In this document: positions 1-11,040 of the stretch, piece after piece
How the letters are laid out: each line of letters starts with the position of its first letter
Position numbering within the stretch: the first letter of the stretch is position 1
Source: Prorocentrum cordatum
Lineage: Eukaryota; Sar; Dinophyceae; Prorocentrales; Prorocentraceae
Length of the DNA stretch: 64,000 nucleotides
Assembly (NCBI GenBank): GCA_963575745.1
Contig: CAUYUJ010019260.1
Location: forward strand, 28,501 to 92,500
Direction: 5' to 3'
Made by a program: the position numbers and the translations under genes
Notes under the pieces: generated by a model
Databases searched by the model: none
What the model was told of the DNA's origin: nothing
What the model saw: the letters and a program-made list of their open reading frames with translations, nothing else

Positions 1-187
1 CTTCTGAAACCTTGAGCCTGGATACAGGTCGTCGTCGTCGTCGTCCTCCTTCTCGGCCTCGCCCTCCTCGCCCCTCTCGCCCTCCTCATCGCCCGACGCA
101 GCGTGTGTGGGAGGAGGGTCTTAGATGGTTTTAGAGGGCTCCGAGAGGGCTTAGGGTATTTTAGGGATCTCTTGGACTGGCAGGACG
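1..187. other. Unassigned left edge
   Basis: GTC/CTC-rich low-complexity sequence leading into the first GGA array. No gene is recognised. Confidence 0.4.
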
Positions 188-320
188 AGGAAGAGGAGGA
201 GGAATAGGAGGAGGAGGAATAGGAGGAGGAGGAGGAGGAGGAGGAGGAGGAGGAGGAGGAGGAGGAGGAGGAGGAGGAAGGAGGAGGAGGAGGAGGAGGA
301 GGAGTGGAGGAGGAGGAGAG
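188..320. repeat. (GGA)n microsatellite
   Basis: Nearly uninterrupted GGA triplets, with a few GGAATA interruptions. Leucine-rich (minus) or glutamate-rich (plus) readings across it are only the translation of the repeat. Confidence 0.95.
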
Positions 321-789
321 GGCTGGGAAGGAGGAGGGTGCGGAGGATGCGGAGGGGCAGACGAGGGATGGGGGAGGCGCAGGAGGGGAAGCGCAGGACG
401 AGGAGCGGGTGGACGAGTGTAAGGAGGACGAGGAATATTCGGGGGAAAACGATGAGGGCGAGGACGACGAGGGCGCGCTCGCGGCTTTCGGAGAGGCGGA
501 GCGCGCCCGAGCGGAAGCGGCGAACGTCGGCCAGTGGCCGTACCACGTGGACGACCATAGCGCCTACCATGTGTCCGGCGAGCTGTGAGCAGGGCCGCGG
601 CCTTCTTTCTTCGCCTCTTCCGCCTCCGCCATATTCGCGTTTCGTTGTGCGCAACAGGTCTGCTTCGATCGACTTTCGGCCCGTAGTAGGGTGTGGCAGC
701 TCGCAGAGTCCCCAGGGATAGCGACTTTTTGGGGGCTCGGGTTTTAGTCGGGTTTTTCTTCGGGTTTGCTTTCGGTTTTTTCTAGTTTT
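321..789. other. No gene recognised
   Basis: GC-rich sequence with short acidic or arginine-rich open frames in several phases. None has a recognisable domain; they look like continuations of the GGA-rich composition. Confidence 0.4.
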
Positions 790-1860
790 TTTGGGGGGAG
801 GGGAGGGAAAACCTTGACAATCTCCAAACTCGGTGGATTATCAATTTTTTCGGGGGGTTCTGGGCCCTACAAATTCAAACACTAGTACATCCGAAAACCC
901 CAGGCCCCCTCCCGAATAATCTCAGAGAAACCTTCTAGCTCGGGTATTCGCCGCTTCTTTTCCGAGGATTTTCCAGCCACCCAAGGCTCCAGGGAGGAAA
1001 ACCCCCGACCCCCCCCACCTTGAGTTTTTTTAATGTTTTTTTCTCGGGTTTGTCGTGGGGTTCCGGGGGGGTTCTGTGGCCTCATAATTCAAGACAGTAC
1101 CATTTTTGAATTCCACCCAAAATCTAACAAACAATTTCCGCAAATCCCCCCAGCTCGGGGAATTTTCCCGGGTTTTTCAGGGGTTCTCCGGCCACCCCAG
1201 GCTCCAGGGGGGAAAGTTTCAGATCCCCCCGACTCGTGTTTTTTTGTTTCGGGAGGTTCTTGGGCCACACAAATACAAGCAAAACTACTTCTGACTCCTC
1301 CTCAAAAACCATTCGGATTATCCACTGAAAAAGCACTCGGGTTTTTTTCCAATGGTTTTCCAGGGGTTCTCCGGACGCCCTAGGTTCCAGTGGGGAAACC
1401 CTTCCACAACCCTCGCAATTTGTTTTTATTGTTTTTTGTCGGAGAGTTCCGGGACCCCACAACAGAAGCACAACACTGTTTTTGAAAACCAGCCCAACAA
1501 GCACGACAAAATGCAGAAAATCCTTCCAGCTCGGGTTTGTGTCCAGGGTTTTCCAGGGGTTCTCTGGCCACAGACTTCAGGGCGGAAAACATAGGACAAC
1601 CTACCAACTCAGTGTTTTTTCAAGGTTTTTTCGGGGGCGCCGTGGCCCTACAATAAAGAACACATATACTTGTGCATCCCCTCCAAAACCCTCCCGAAAG
1701 TACCCTAACAAGAACCCAAACTCGAAAGTTTGTCATTCTTATTTCGGGGTTTCTCTGGCCACCCCAGGCTCCAGGGGGGAACATCATAGAACAACTCCCC
1801 TATCTCAGGTGCTTCTCCGGTTTTGTTAGTGTTTTGTAGGGTCCCGAAGCTTCATTATTC
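790..1860. repeat. ~190-bp diverged tandem array
   Basis: About 5.5 units. A shared landmark (GGCCACCCCAGGCTCCAGGG followed by GGAAA) recurs near 985, 1201, 1384, 1574 and 1768, giving spacings of about 183-216 bp. Each unit also carries an upstream CAGCTCGGG-like block and a downstream TTTTTCGGG...GGCCCTACAA block. Identity between units is moderate, so the array is old. Confidence 0.8.
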
Positions 1861-2035
1861 ACTGCGTGGGGCTCGCAATATGTGCATCTATTAGCACGGA
1901 CCTGTCCGCCGTGAATTTCTGGGCCCAAGATCTTTCGAATATACACGGACTTGAGTATTGACGGCCTGGGGGTGAATATAATTGTGAATGAGTCGGAGTG
2001 TGAATGAGTCTCAGTAGCAAGTGCGTCCCTGCGCA

Positions 2036-2195
2036 TGAGCCTGGTGCCTTCTGGGGCCTCCTGATGTCTCCTGGGGCTTGCTGGGGCCTTCTGGAGCCTC
2101 TTGGGGCTTTCCGCAGCCTCTTTGGGTTTCTGAGGCCTCCTGAGGCCTCCCGGGGCTTCCTGGGGCCTCCTGGGGCTCCAACCAGCGCTAGGTAG
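2036..2195. repeat. CTTGGGGCCTC-type minisatellite
   Basis: Short imperfect units of the form GGGGCCTCCTG. The same family, in the same orientation, appears at 33390-33640, 37222-37815 and 46980-47310. Confidence 0.7.
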
Positions 2196-2820
2196 GCACC
2201 GCAATCACGACCGCATGGGTTATGCAAAGCAACTTGCGGGTGGGGCGTGGGATGATTGCGCGAGCAGTAGAGTTGACGACTTCAAGGTCTGCAAGGTAGA
2301 TTGCAGCACGTAGGTTGCACCACATATATCAAATCCCACAACATGCACCGCATACCTTGCTCCCCTCTGGTATGCGCCGCATATGGAATTCACCACGTGT
2401 ATTGCATCATCCATCCCACCGCGTAAATTGCGCACAACGTGCATCGAGTGCAGGAACCCATCTTCTTAGCAGTACTAGTAGCACCAAACGCAGTAGCGGT
2501 CGTAGTGTCAGGATAAGGGTATGATGACTAAGAGGATGATGATGGTGGCGATGACGATGATGACCACGACGGTGATAACGACGGCGGTGACGACGATTCT
2601 GACGATACTCAACAATATTTTATGTTTGTGGTGGTGGTCGCGACGACGACTTCTGATGGTGGCATGATTCCTCCTCGCTTCTCCCACCTCTGCTGGCGGA
2701 CTGCGGCCGCGCCTGTGCTCGCGCCCCTGCCTCCAGAAAAGCTGGCGGCCTGGGGCGAAAAGGACGCCCCACCCGCATCAGCCGGCGTGCCCTCACTGGG
2801 GGGAAGACCTCCCGAGGAAC
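2196..2820. other. No gene recognised
   Basis: Includes a short degenerate GAT/GAC tract at 2520-2610. The remaining open frames are short and carry no recognisable domain. Confidence 0.4.
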
Positions 2821-2822
2821 AC

Positions 2823-2880
2823 GAGGAGGTGGAGGACGAGGAGGAGGAGGAGGAGGAGGAGGAGGAGGAGGAGGAGGAAT
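2823..2880. repeat. (GGA)n microsatellite
   Basis: GAGGAGGAGG run of roughly 58 bp. Confidence 0.9.
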
Positions 2881-2914
2881 CGGCGGCGCGCCCAGGGGGG
2901 CGGGACTTCACAGA

Positions 2915-3040
2915 AACCCTCGTGCCTTCTGAGAAGCCTTCTGTAGCTTCGGCGAAGACTTACAAGCCTTTCCAAAAGGCGCGAGGGCTTCTGAGGAACT
3001 CCACCGCCTTCTGAGAAGGCCTGCCCCCTCTAACTTCTCC
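2915..3040. repeat. Dispersed repeat with GCCTTCTGAGAAGGC palindrome
   Basis: Contains GCCTTCTGAGAAGGC at 3006-3020 and a one-mismatch copy at 2924-2938, separated by AAGACTTACAAGCC... and AAAAGGCGCGAGGGCTTCTG. A clearly related block with the same order of parts lies at 17330-17485. Confidence 0.7.
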
Positions 3041-3599
3041 TTCGAGCGCCCCGCCGAAGTAATAATCAAGGCAGACATGGCGAACGAGTCAGCGGGCCCC
3101 GCCCATCCCCGCGAATTCAATGGTGGCCCAGCTTTACGTTGGGACTGGCATGGAGTCCCCCCAGCGAATGGAAGGCGTTCGCGCAAGATCCCGCTTCCGA
3201 CGACTTGACGAGGGGGGAACAACACGGGCCGCGCACAGGCGCAAGCGTACCTTCCAGAAAATCCTTGCGCGGCGATGCGAGGAGCAGACCATTTAGCCGT
3301 CTGTCACTCGACCGACTTTCCGATGTGCGCGACGCAAGCGAAGCGTGCGCCGCGCCGAGCCAGCACCGCCACTTTCACGCAAAATCAGTGTGGCCTTTCG
3401 GAGAAAACATTTCGTCCGCGCCGCTTTCCTCGGGCCTGGCGACCGAAAGCTCTGCGCCGCGCCCAAGCGGGAACGCCTCTCCCATACGAAGTTTGCGCGA
3501 GGCTTGGGCAGGGGCGGCATTTCGCTTGCTCGCGTGCGTCCCTGCCCCCGGCGACTTGGCTTTTGAAACATGTGCGTGCGCCTCGGCCCAGCAGAAGTG

Positions 3600-3800
3600 G
3601 CACTTTCGGACGAAATTTGCGCGGCGCCGAGGCGAGAATTACATTTTGGCCGCTCGGGTGCGACCCTGCTGTCAACGTATTCGCGAGTGTAAAATTCGCA
3701 CCGCACCCAAGCGGAATATGTATATATATATATGTGTATATATATAATCAGGAGATTTGAGAGCGCCGAGGCGAGAGCAGCATTTCGCCCTTCTGCGCGC
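3600..3800. repeat. Motif pair GCGCCGAGGCGAGA...CATTT
   Basis: Copies at 3621-3648 and 3763-3787 of a ~28-bp motif that also recurs at 38405, 38482, 38645 and 49214. The AT dinucleotide tract at 3718-3748 separates the two copies. Confidence 0.5.
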
Positions 3801-3981
3801 GATTTGCCTTCCGTCCCACTCCTGCCAAGCATTTCGCAACATGGACGGCAGATCGACCATGTCGAGGAAGAAGGTAAACTGTGTATTCTGCTGAAGGTAA
3901 ACATGGAAGGGCCTGGATTGGCCAGCTATCGGCCAGCTGGGTGGCAGAGTGGGCGTATATGTATATATATATACATATACA
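3718..3981. repeat. (TA)n tracts
   Basis: Two self-complementary TATATA tracts, at 3718-3748 and 3954-3981. Each could extrude as a small hairpin. Confidence 0.7.
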
Positions 3982-4289
3982 CTAAGGGGGTAATGATGAG
4001 ATTGGGGTAGTGATGAGAGCAAGATCTCAAGGACAGTGTTCAAGCCACAACCCACCATGAGAGCCCCTCATGGACTCTCCTGGTTTTCTCGTCCTTGATT
4101 TAAGACTCAGGCCAAAATATTGACCGAATAATATAGATGTGCGCACTCCGAGTCGGGATGACCGCCTAGTGTTTTCCTTTTCCAAGCCAGGACGACGACG
4201 CGGACCAGGACAGAAAGGACGAGGAGGAACGTTTGCCAAGCCTGCCTCGGGGAGCGTCTTCCCGAGATCGTTGTGTTGGAGACCCCGGC

Positions 4290-4711
4290 GCTCGGAGACT
4301 TTCGTGAAATGGGCTTGTGTCCGGCACAAGTCGAAGATCCGCGACTTTAACGACCGCTTCAACGGCATCGCCACGAAGCTGAAGGCCAAGGGGAACCAGG
4401 TGCCCGATGAGGTCTTGGCCGACCTCTGCATCAAAGGGGCCTGGCTGCCTCCTGAGCGCGCGGCCGGCGTGCTCAATGTGGTTGGCAGCAAGTTCGATCC
4501 CACGAGGATCCAGGAGCAGCTCGCGATTAAGCTGCCCAAGGTTTCGGTCGTGGACGGCCGCAGGGAGCGCCGCGGCAAGGGAGGCTGCGGATGTCACGAG
4601 AAGGAACGCAAGATGGTGTGCGCCACGGAGGCCTACGACGATGAGCGTAGGGCCGAGGACAGATTCGACGGCTCCTCGTTTGACAGGTCTGACGAATTTG
4701 ATGACGACTAA
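4290..4711 (+). pseudogene. E1 gag remnant
   Basis: The readable stretch includes KIRDFNDRFNGIATKLKAKG and a following segment ending in QEQLAIKLPKV. It resembles the alpha-helical Gag region of dinoflagellate copia-like elements, in which a short peptide around DFNDRF precedes a helical capsid-like block. The frame is open to 4711 and ends in an acidic tail (FDGSSFDRSDEFDDD). There is no zinc knuckle in this frame. Downstream DNA to about 5250 stays Gag-like in composition but is broken. The assignment rests on recall of the family plus position upstream of the protease; it is moderately sure. Confidence 0.55.
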
Positions 4712-5253
4712 CCAGGCGAGCTGCAGGGCGCGATCCATGACGCGGAGGAGCAGGTAGCCTTTTTCACCACGAAGATGGTGCGCGCGAAGGACAATCTCAA
4801 AAGGGCTAATAAGCAGGCGTGCGGCTACTTCGCCAAACGAGACGGCGGGCCTCCGCAGAAGAAGGACGACGCCAGGATCGCGAAGATGAAGGCAAGGGCG
4901 CGCTGCGGAGCTGCACACATGTTACTGGCGCGGTGACTCGCAGTGCCCGCAGAAGAGTGATCCCAACGCGAGGGCTGACATCCCTCGCGAGGGAAATCAC
5001 AGGTCGAACCTCGCCACGCACGACGGGGCCGGCGACGCGCAGGAGCCCCGCGTGGCAGAGATGACAGTCGCGGTGGTCTACCAGCAGGGACAGGTGGGCG
5101 CGGCGAGAGCTGGCCATCAGAGCACCTTGTAGGCGATCGACCAGAAGACGCTGCGCTGGGCCGCCACCGCTCACTTCTACATCAAGAAGGACACCCAGTG
5201 CCTCATGGCAGCGACAGGCTCGGCGCTCATCTACATCTGCGTCGAAGAGCTAT

Positions 5254-5526
5254 GTGAGGGATCAATCAGGAGGCAAGGTGACCTTCGACGCCGCCTGTTC
5301 GCGGTGCGTCGGGGGCTCGGACTGGTGCAGCGACATCAAGAGGACGCTGGCGGTCTTCAACATCCGCCCCATCGAGTGCCTGGAGAAGGAGCCGTTCCGC
5401 ATTGGAGCGTCGAAGGTCGTGTGCAGCCTCACGGCGGCGCGAATCCCCTGCTCGGTGAACGGCGGGGCGTTCACCGTTCGCATGAGCATCGCGCGCAGCG
5501 CCGTGCCCAGAGTGCTCGGCCGCTAG
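5254..5526 (+). pseudogene. E1 aspartic protease remnant
   Basis: Open 90-residue stretch with VTFDAACSRCVGGSDW near its start. In related elements this is the catalytic D-T/S-A/G motif followed by a conserved small-residue patch; here it reads D-A-A. Downstream residues (LEKEPFRIGASKVV and later ARSAVPRVLG) match the flap and C-terminal parts expected of a retropepsin of this family. It ends at a stop at 5524-5526, where the family would continue into the linker to integrase. Confidence 0.6.
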
Positions 5527-6427
5527 GCCCAGAGCGAGCTTGGACATCGTCCGCCACGCCGGGGACAATAAGCTGGACATCAAGTCGATCAACGAGCGCG
5601 ACATCCAGATGGGCCGGAGTCGCGCTGGACATCCGACGCTAGAATTACATGCTTCACCCCAGGCTACGAGCCGTTCAGGACGTCTCGGATGCCGAGACCG
5701 AGATCCGCTTGCATTCCTTTTCGACCTACCGCGCTGAGACAGCAGTGGCCTGTCCCGCGAAGCCGGTGGCGCTCGAGTGCTGCGACCGAGGGCTCGACGC
5801 CTCGGAGGCCGACGAGTCTCGGTCGGAGACTGACTGCAGCGAGCTCGACAGTGTTGAACTGTTCGAGCAGCAGGGGCGCCTCGCGTCAGGCATCATCAGG
5901 ACAGAAGATGAAGCATGGGGTCCTTCCAACGCCATCCAACGTAGCGCGGCTCACGCACGCAGATCACAGGCTACAAGGAGCTACACTAGATAGTGATCCT
6001 CAGCCAGGGCGCGCTCGATGTCAGCAGCAAGCAAGTGGGGGCGAGCAACGAGGGCCGCCATCAGGACGCAGTGATCTAACGGCATCGTCACCGCAGCCAT
6101 CCGGCTCGATTTCAAGTCTGTCTCCACCAGCGAGTGCGACGCGTGCCGCGGCAGTTCCAGCCACCGCAGCTTTCCGCGATCCAGCGGCCGGCGCTCGCGC
6201 CCCCGCCGCGCCAGCGATGTGTGACATTTCCCAGGGCGACGAGCTGGGGGGCCAGAAATTCGAGCGCGCCGACGCTGTATACTTTCCGGCCGCCAGCGAT
6301 CGCCAGCATGAGGTTGCTGGAGCAACAGGCGGAAGCGGCAGGCTAGGATTTGGATGTGCCCGGCGTCGCGTGTGATCAGCTCGGAGTGATCCTGCGCGCG
6401 CTGAGGGCCGAGTGACACGACGACGAT
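5527..6427 (+). pseudogene. E1 protease-integrase linker, decayed
   Basis: The three forward frames alternate short open segments (5540-5737, 5649-5993, 6134-6375) without a recognisable domain. Position suggests the linker and the N-terminal half of integrase, too decayed to read. No methyltransferase-like segment of the kind seen in E2 and E3 could be identified here. Confidence 0.35.
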
Positions 6428-7296
6428 GTGCAGGACTACGTCCCAGGTTTTGGCAATATGTGCAAGGAGGAGCTCCAGCAGTTGTGCAGGGAAATGATCA
6501 TCGAGTTCGACCCGAGGACGGTGGTGTTGGAGCTGCGGCAGCGCCGGAAGGACTGGCGGGTCGAGGATGCCGTCAGCAGCGCCTCGAGCTCGGTGGCTCA
6601 GCCGAGCTCGCAGATCGATGGGGGTGCTAGCGAGGAGTTCGCTGCGGCATTCGAGAGGTGTTGGGCCTCATGGGCCAAAGTGCCAGACCGAGTGCATTTT
6701 GACAAGGAGAAGGGGTTTGGCGGCGCCTTCAGCGAGCTGTCCCAGTCGTTCAACGCGGTGCAGCCAACGACCCATCGCTCGACAGGCTCATTGGCAGCTC
6801 GGTCGTGTCGAGTGGAGCGTCAGGGAGCTTGGTGGAAGGAGCTCGCGGCGAGGGCGATCGAGCACTCGTCGATCAGGTGCGGGGGCGAGATGCGGGCGCT
6901 AGGCATCATGGCGTCGGGCGCGAAGAACTCGCTGAGGAGGCGAGCTGGCTTCAGCTCCGCGCAGTGGGTGCTGGGGCGCGATTCCAAGAAGCCCGCGGAC
7001 TTAGTGGGCGACGCGGCCAACTACAGCGCCCACTGCCTCGCCTCCAATGACGAGAAAATTCGCAGACGTTTTGCCATCGGGCGGCAGCGCGTGAGTCGTT
7101 CATGAGGATGCTCTTCGACGACCAGCTCAGGCGGGCCATGCTGGCTTGCGCGCGCACGGTGGCCTCGCCCTTGTCAGTGGGAGAGATGTGCTACGTGTTC
7201 CGCCAGGTGAAGAAGAAGAAGGAGCAGAGGGAGCAGCGCAACCGCAACGCCAAGAAGGGCCTCTGGCGAGGTCCGTGCGTCGTCATCGGCCAGTAA
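6428..7296 (+). pseudogene. E1 integrase remnant (C-terminal half)
   Basis: The open stretch 6428-7105 contains VERQGAWWKELAARAIE, then KNSLRRRAGFSSAQWVLGRD, the signature that follows the third catalytic acidic residue in copia integrases of this group (typically KVERAGG...WK and ...RSGFSPAQWVLG). A frame change near 7102 continues with LRRAMLACAR, GEMCYVFRQVKKKKEQ and GLWRGPCVVIG, the small C-terminal SH3-like domain with its W-x-GP-x-VIG turn. The stop at 7294-7296 replaces the codon before the next conserved block, which resumes at about 7318 as LLVAAEHIK-like sequence. Confidence 0.65.
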
Positions 7297-7867
7297 GACG
7301 AGAACACCCAGGCCTCGCTGGGAAAGGAAACTCCATGCTGGTGGCCGCGGAGCACATCAAGACGCTCGCCCCGGACGACGTCTGGTTCCCAAACGGCAGG
7401 GGCGAGATCGGCCAGGTCGTGGCCGAGCTCAACAGTGTTCGTAACTCACTGGAGCAGGACGAGGCTCCCGTGGAGGACATCCGCCCGGATCCGGGCGATC
7501 CCGAGGTCATGCCAGACCAGATGGAGCAGGCGTGGCAGAAATTTGCCGGCACTCCAGATGACAATGACTTCGGTTTGGACGCCTCGGGGGACCCAGATCG
7601 AGGCGCCAGGGCTAACAGACTTGGAGGAGCCGGACCTACGGTGCCGCTGAGTTTCGTCGTCTGCGAGCTACTTTCGATGGAGCAGACAGCTGCGATTTCG
7701 ACCCGGCGTTCAAGCGCCTTCACACCTGCGCGGAGCATGTGGGGTGAGGTGCCGCGCTTCCGAGGGCAGCGTCGCGCGGCCCTGTGGCGGCGCCCGGTAG
7801 TGGACCGACGGCCAGGCTTGAACCAGAAGGAGCTAAGCAACGTTGGAGGTCCGCTCCCAGGGAAGCG
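7297..7867 (+). pseudogene. E1 integrase-RT linker
   Basis: Begins with GNSMLVAAEHIKTLAPDDVW, which matches the end of the integrase tail (usually L-L-V-A-x-E-H-L-R). It continues as an acidic, proline-rich, poorly conserved linker toward the reverse transcriptase. Confidence 0.5.
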
Positions 7868-8760
7868 ATGCAGACCTCCATCATTGCCAAGAGCATCAAG
7901 CGCAAGCAGGCTGACAAGGGGATCCACTGGAGGGCCCTCAAGGAGTCCGACAGGGGGCTCTACCGGGAGTCGGCGGCCAAGCAGTGGAGCGAGTGGCAGA
8001 AGTACGGCTCCTGCCGAGTGCTCTCCATCGAGGAGTCTGAGGCGGTCAGGGACACGGTCAAGGCCAACCTCGTTCTGCCAAGCCGGTTTGTGTACCGGGA
8101 CAAGAACGCGCCGCTGAGGACCGACGAGCATCGCTGCCGGTCAAGGCCAGGGCCAGGCTCTGTGTCGGAGGTCACATGGACCCGCGCCTGGCCCAGGGTG
8201 ACTTGCGCACGGGCGCGCCTACGGTCGCCCGCAACTGTACCATGCTGTTCTGCACCACCTGCCAGAGGTTCGATTTGGAGATCTACGCGGCGGACGTGGA
8301 GGCGGCCTTTGTGCGAGGCGACGAGCAGCCCGACCAGCAACTGTTCATAGCCCCGCGAGGCCCTGCCTGGACTACGCCCGAAGCAGCTGATCAAGATCCT
8401 GAAGGGAGTGGCACCAAGGCAGTGGCGCCAAGGCAGCTGAAGCACCCGAAGGGTTAGCTACGGCACCAAGGCAGTGGTGGGCGAAGCTCAAGAGAAGCTT
8501 GCGGTGGAGGAGAACGCGAAAACTTAGTGTTCCGCGTGCGCCAGTATTTGCTGGACCCAGCGCTGTACTACGGCTACGACAAGCTAGGGGAGTTGTGCGC
8601 GGTTGTGGTCGCTCACGTGGGCGATCTGCTGCTAGGCATCTCGCCCGAGTGCCCGACCCTGTGCGACAGGTTCTGCCGTGGGGCGACTGGAGAAGCTTAC
8701 CGTTCACATTCTGTGGTAAGCAGGCGTGGCGTGACGACGACGGCATTCTGCATCTACGAC
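7868..8760 (+). pseudogene. E1 reverse transcriptase remnant
   Basis: The N-terminal part starts at ATG 7868 (MQTSIIAKSIKRKQADKGI) and runs to LVLPSRFVYRDKN near 8105. A frame change leads to HMDPRLAQGDLRTGAPTVAR, then LEIYAADVEAAFVRGDE, whose AADVEAAF is the first catalytic aspartate region, then QQLFIAPRG. A further change leads to LLDPALYYGYDKLGELCAVV and AHVGDLLLGI near 8611-8640. The family has a DD pair at this last site (AHVDDLL); here the first D is G, so the polymerase would be inactive even without the frameshifts. Confidence 0.75.
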
Positions 8761-9135
8761 AGACCGAGTGCGCGAACGTCATCGAGGAGATCGCGCTCCG
8801 CAAGGGGCGCAGGACAGAGCTGTCGAAGGATGCGACGGCGGCCGAGTTTTCGGACAGCCGCTGCGCTCTCGGAGCGCTTGGATGGCTTTCATCGCAGACT
8901 CGATCAGATCTAGCCGCTGGAGTGACCGTGGGGCAACGCGCGCAGAACGAGCCCACCAGCAGGACTTGCTCGAGACGAATCGGCTCATCAAGTTGGTGCG
9001 GAAGCATGCGGCCGTCGGACTGGAGTCTCTGAAGTTACGTGGACCGCTTCGATTGGTCACTTACCACGACGCCAACTGGGCCAACGCGGACGAGCCAGCT
9101 GAGGGTGCCATATTCAAGCTTCTCCTTCCACCCTG

Positions 9136-9786
9136 GTGAGATCAATCAGCAAGGGCAAGAATGTCAGGATTCGCTCGCAGGTCGGCTACGTGACGTTCCT
9201 CGCAGAAGCTGACTTGTTTCGCGGAGATCTAGCTCGAGCAGGAATCGTAGGTAGGAGATCGGGTACCATCAAGCGAGTCTGCAGGTCTACTCTTGCAGCT
9301 GAGACGATGTCAGCGGTGGGCGCTCTAGGCTGTGCTCAGATTGCACGCTGTGTTTTCGCTTCGCTGGAGATGCCGGATGCCCATCCCGAGGACATCCCGC
9401 CGAGTTTGCTGCCGCTTGGTCAGATCGCGGATTGCGCTAGCCTGTGCGATGCGATCGACAAGCACGGTTACTCCAAGCTCCCGTCAGAGCGGCACTTTCT
9501 GGCAGACCTAGTAGGCCTCAAGGAGTCCCTCGGGGAAGAGGTCAGCAACGAATTCGTCGCCGACGATCAGCGCAGCCAGCTGCTTCTCTTTTGGGTTCCT
9601 ACGGGCCAGCAGCTCCGTGATCAGTTCACCGAGCGATCGGACGGCCGTGCCATCAGGGCACTGCTGCGAGACGCCCGCCTCGCATTGCAGCGTCAGGGGC
9701 CGACGTGCCAGGCCAGACAGCGCGAGGCGCGCATCAACGGTGCTGGCTCGTTCTTCAAGCGCTCCATGCGCCTGGTTGCATCTTAG
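9136..9786 (+). pseudogene. E1 RNase H remnant
   Basis: Open over 216 residues. Conserved landmarks are KRVCRSTLAAETMSAVGALG (the E-containing block), DCASLCDAIDKHGY (the D-containing block) and VPTGQQLRDQFTERSDGRAI, corresponding to the W-V-P-T-x-x-Q-L-A-D-x-L-T-K tail of copia RNase H; LADALTK has drifted to LRDQFTE. This is the longest intact piece of E1. It ends at the natural-looking stop TAG 9784-9786, so the true 3' end of the coding region is probably here. Confidence 0.75.
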
Positions 9787-10324
9787 TTCGTTGACCTGCG
9801 ATCTACACGTCTAAATGATCTAAGCCGGCAGATGCACATACCAAAAGAATGTTGCACGAGTTTGAAGTGGAGACTGCCAGTGCTGATCTGTAAGCATGCG
9901 TGCTAATGCGCTGACCTTCGCCGTATGCATGTGGGCTAAATCCTTTTCAGGGCCCTTGATTGGGCGTATCGGGGGGTGCCTTTCCGACTGCAGCTGCCCG
10001 AACGATGCCCCAGCTCCCTGAACTACCTCCTGGGTCTCGGTTGCCGCTCGGGATGTAGGCAAACATTGCCATGCCGCCGGGCGATTTGCAAGGGCGGCGC
10101 AAGGCTCCGTCTGCGCAAAGGCGGACGTTGGCCTCTCAGCATCTGGCAAAAGCTGGTGGCTCTGCGCGTTCGCGTTCTCAGTCCGTACTTATGTCCAATG
10201 CAAGATTGGCAGCGGGGTCGGCGCGTGTATTTCAGTCGCGAGGGTTTCAAATCGCATAAGTGCTGACATGGGGAAAGGTGGTATTCCACCAGCGAAGCAC
10301 TTTTCCGTGGAGCGGGCGATGCGG
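9787..10324. other. No gene recognised
   Basis: Presumed 3' flank of E1. No LTR-like repeat of this DNA was found upstream of E1. Confidence 0.4.
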
Positions 10325-11040
10325 ACGCACGCGCAGACCTAGACGCACAGTCTATTTCGGTGACGCAGAGGGCCCCCAAGCGCGAGCACCAGATGGAAGG
10401 GCGAAGTGCGATCGAGCATTGTCGACGGCGCAGCGTGCAAAGCGTCGCGCACTGCAGCGTGCAGACGATGGGTGAATTAGAGGAATTGTAAGTCCAAGCG
10501 AAACGTGCAGCGAACTTAAGCGCGACAGCCAGGGACTAATTGCGGCTACTGAATCACCAGAGCGTGGTTCGAAAGTGAAGCGAAAGGAAATACACATTGC
10601 TAGGCAGATGGGTGGTGTGGCCGACCCAATGGTCTTGCGAGGCAGATGGGTGAGGTTTCGACTTGCAGACCAGCAGCGCAAAGCGACCGCGATGTAGGGC
10701 CGACGACGCGTGGCAACGCTGGCAACAGCGCGCCAAAGAAGCTGCGCCATCGGACGCGCCTAGCTTCAAGCATTTGAAATGATGGCATGAATCAGCAAGC
10801 CTTGCGCGCGCAACCTGCCGGCAACTTTGCAACGGTCTCATCTCAAAACCTGTGCGGACGGACAGGGGTGAACAAGGTCAGTTTACCGTCCCATTGCATG
10901 GGCGAACGAGCGCGGCGAGTTGGCCTTCCGGCCGGACAACTGCCGTCACTATCAAGAAAGAAGTGAGGAAGAGGGGGCAGACGACAACAGGCGCAAGGAG
11001 ACGTGCGGTCACGCCGACGCGACAGGGCGACGTTGGGTGA
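10325..11040. repeat. Diverged duplicated module, copy 1
   Basis: Starts with an alternating purine-pyrimidine stretch and GCAGAGGGCCC (near 10367), then AGATGGAAG, TGCGATCGAGC, AAACGTGCAGCG and CTGAATCACCAGAGCG. It ends near GGAGACGTGCGGTCACGCC at 10998. The same landmarks in the same order occupy 12200-12910. Confidence 0.65.

Larger units (their letters stand above)
4139..9786 (+). mobile_element. E1: decayed Ty1/copia-like retrotransposon
   Basis: The parts of a copia polyprotein appear in order on one strand: gag (4290-4711), protease (5254-5526), integrase C-terminal half (6428-7296), reverse transcriptase (7868-8700) and RNase H (9136-9786). They are scattered over several frames with many stops. 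Protease before integrase before RT before RNase H is the Ty1/copia order. No LTR pair or target duplication was found, so the outer ends are unknown and the given limits only bracket the recognisable coding remains. Confidence 0.8.

Noticed and set aside
4021-9900. LTRs around E1
   Set aside because: No pair of similar sequences was found at the two ends of the coding remains.
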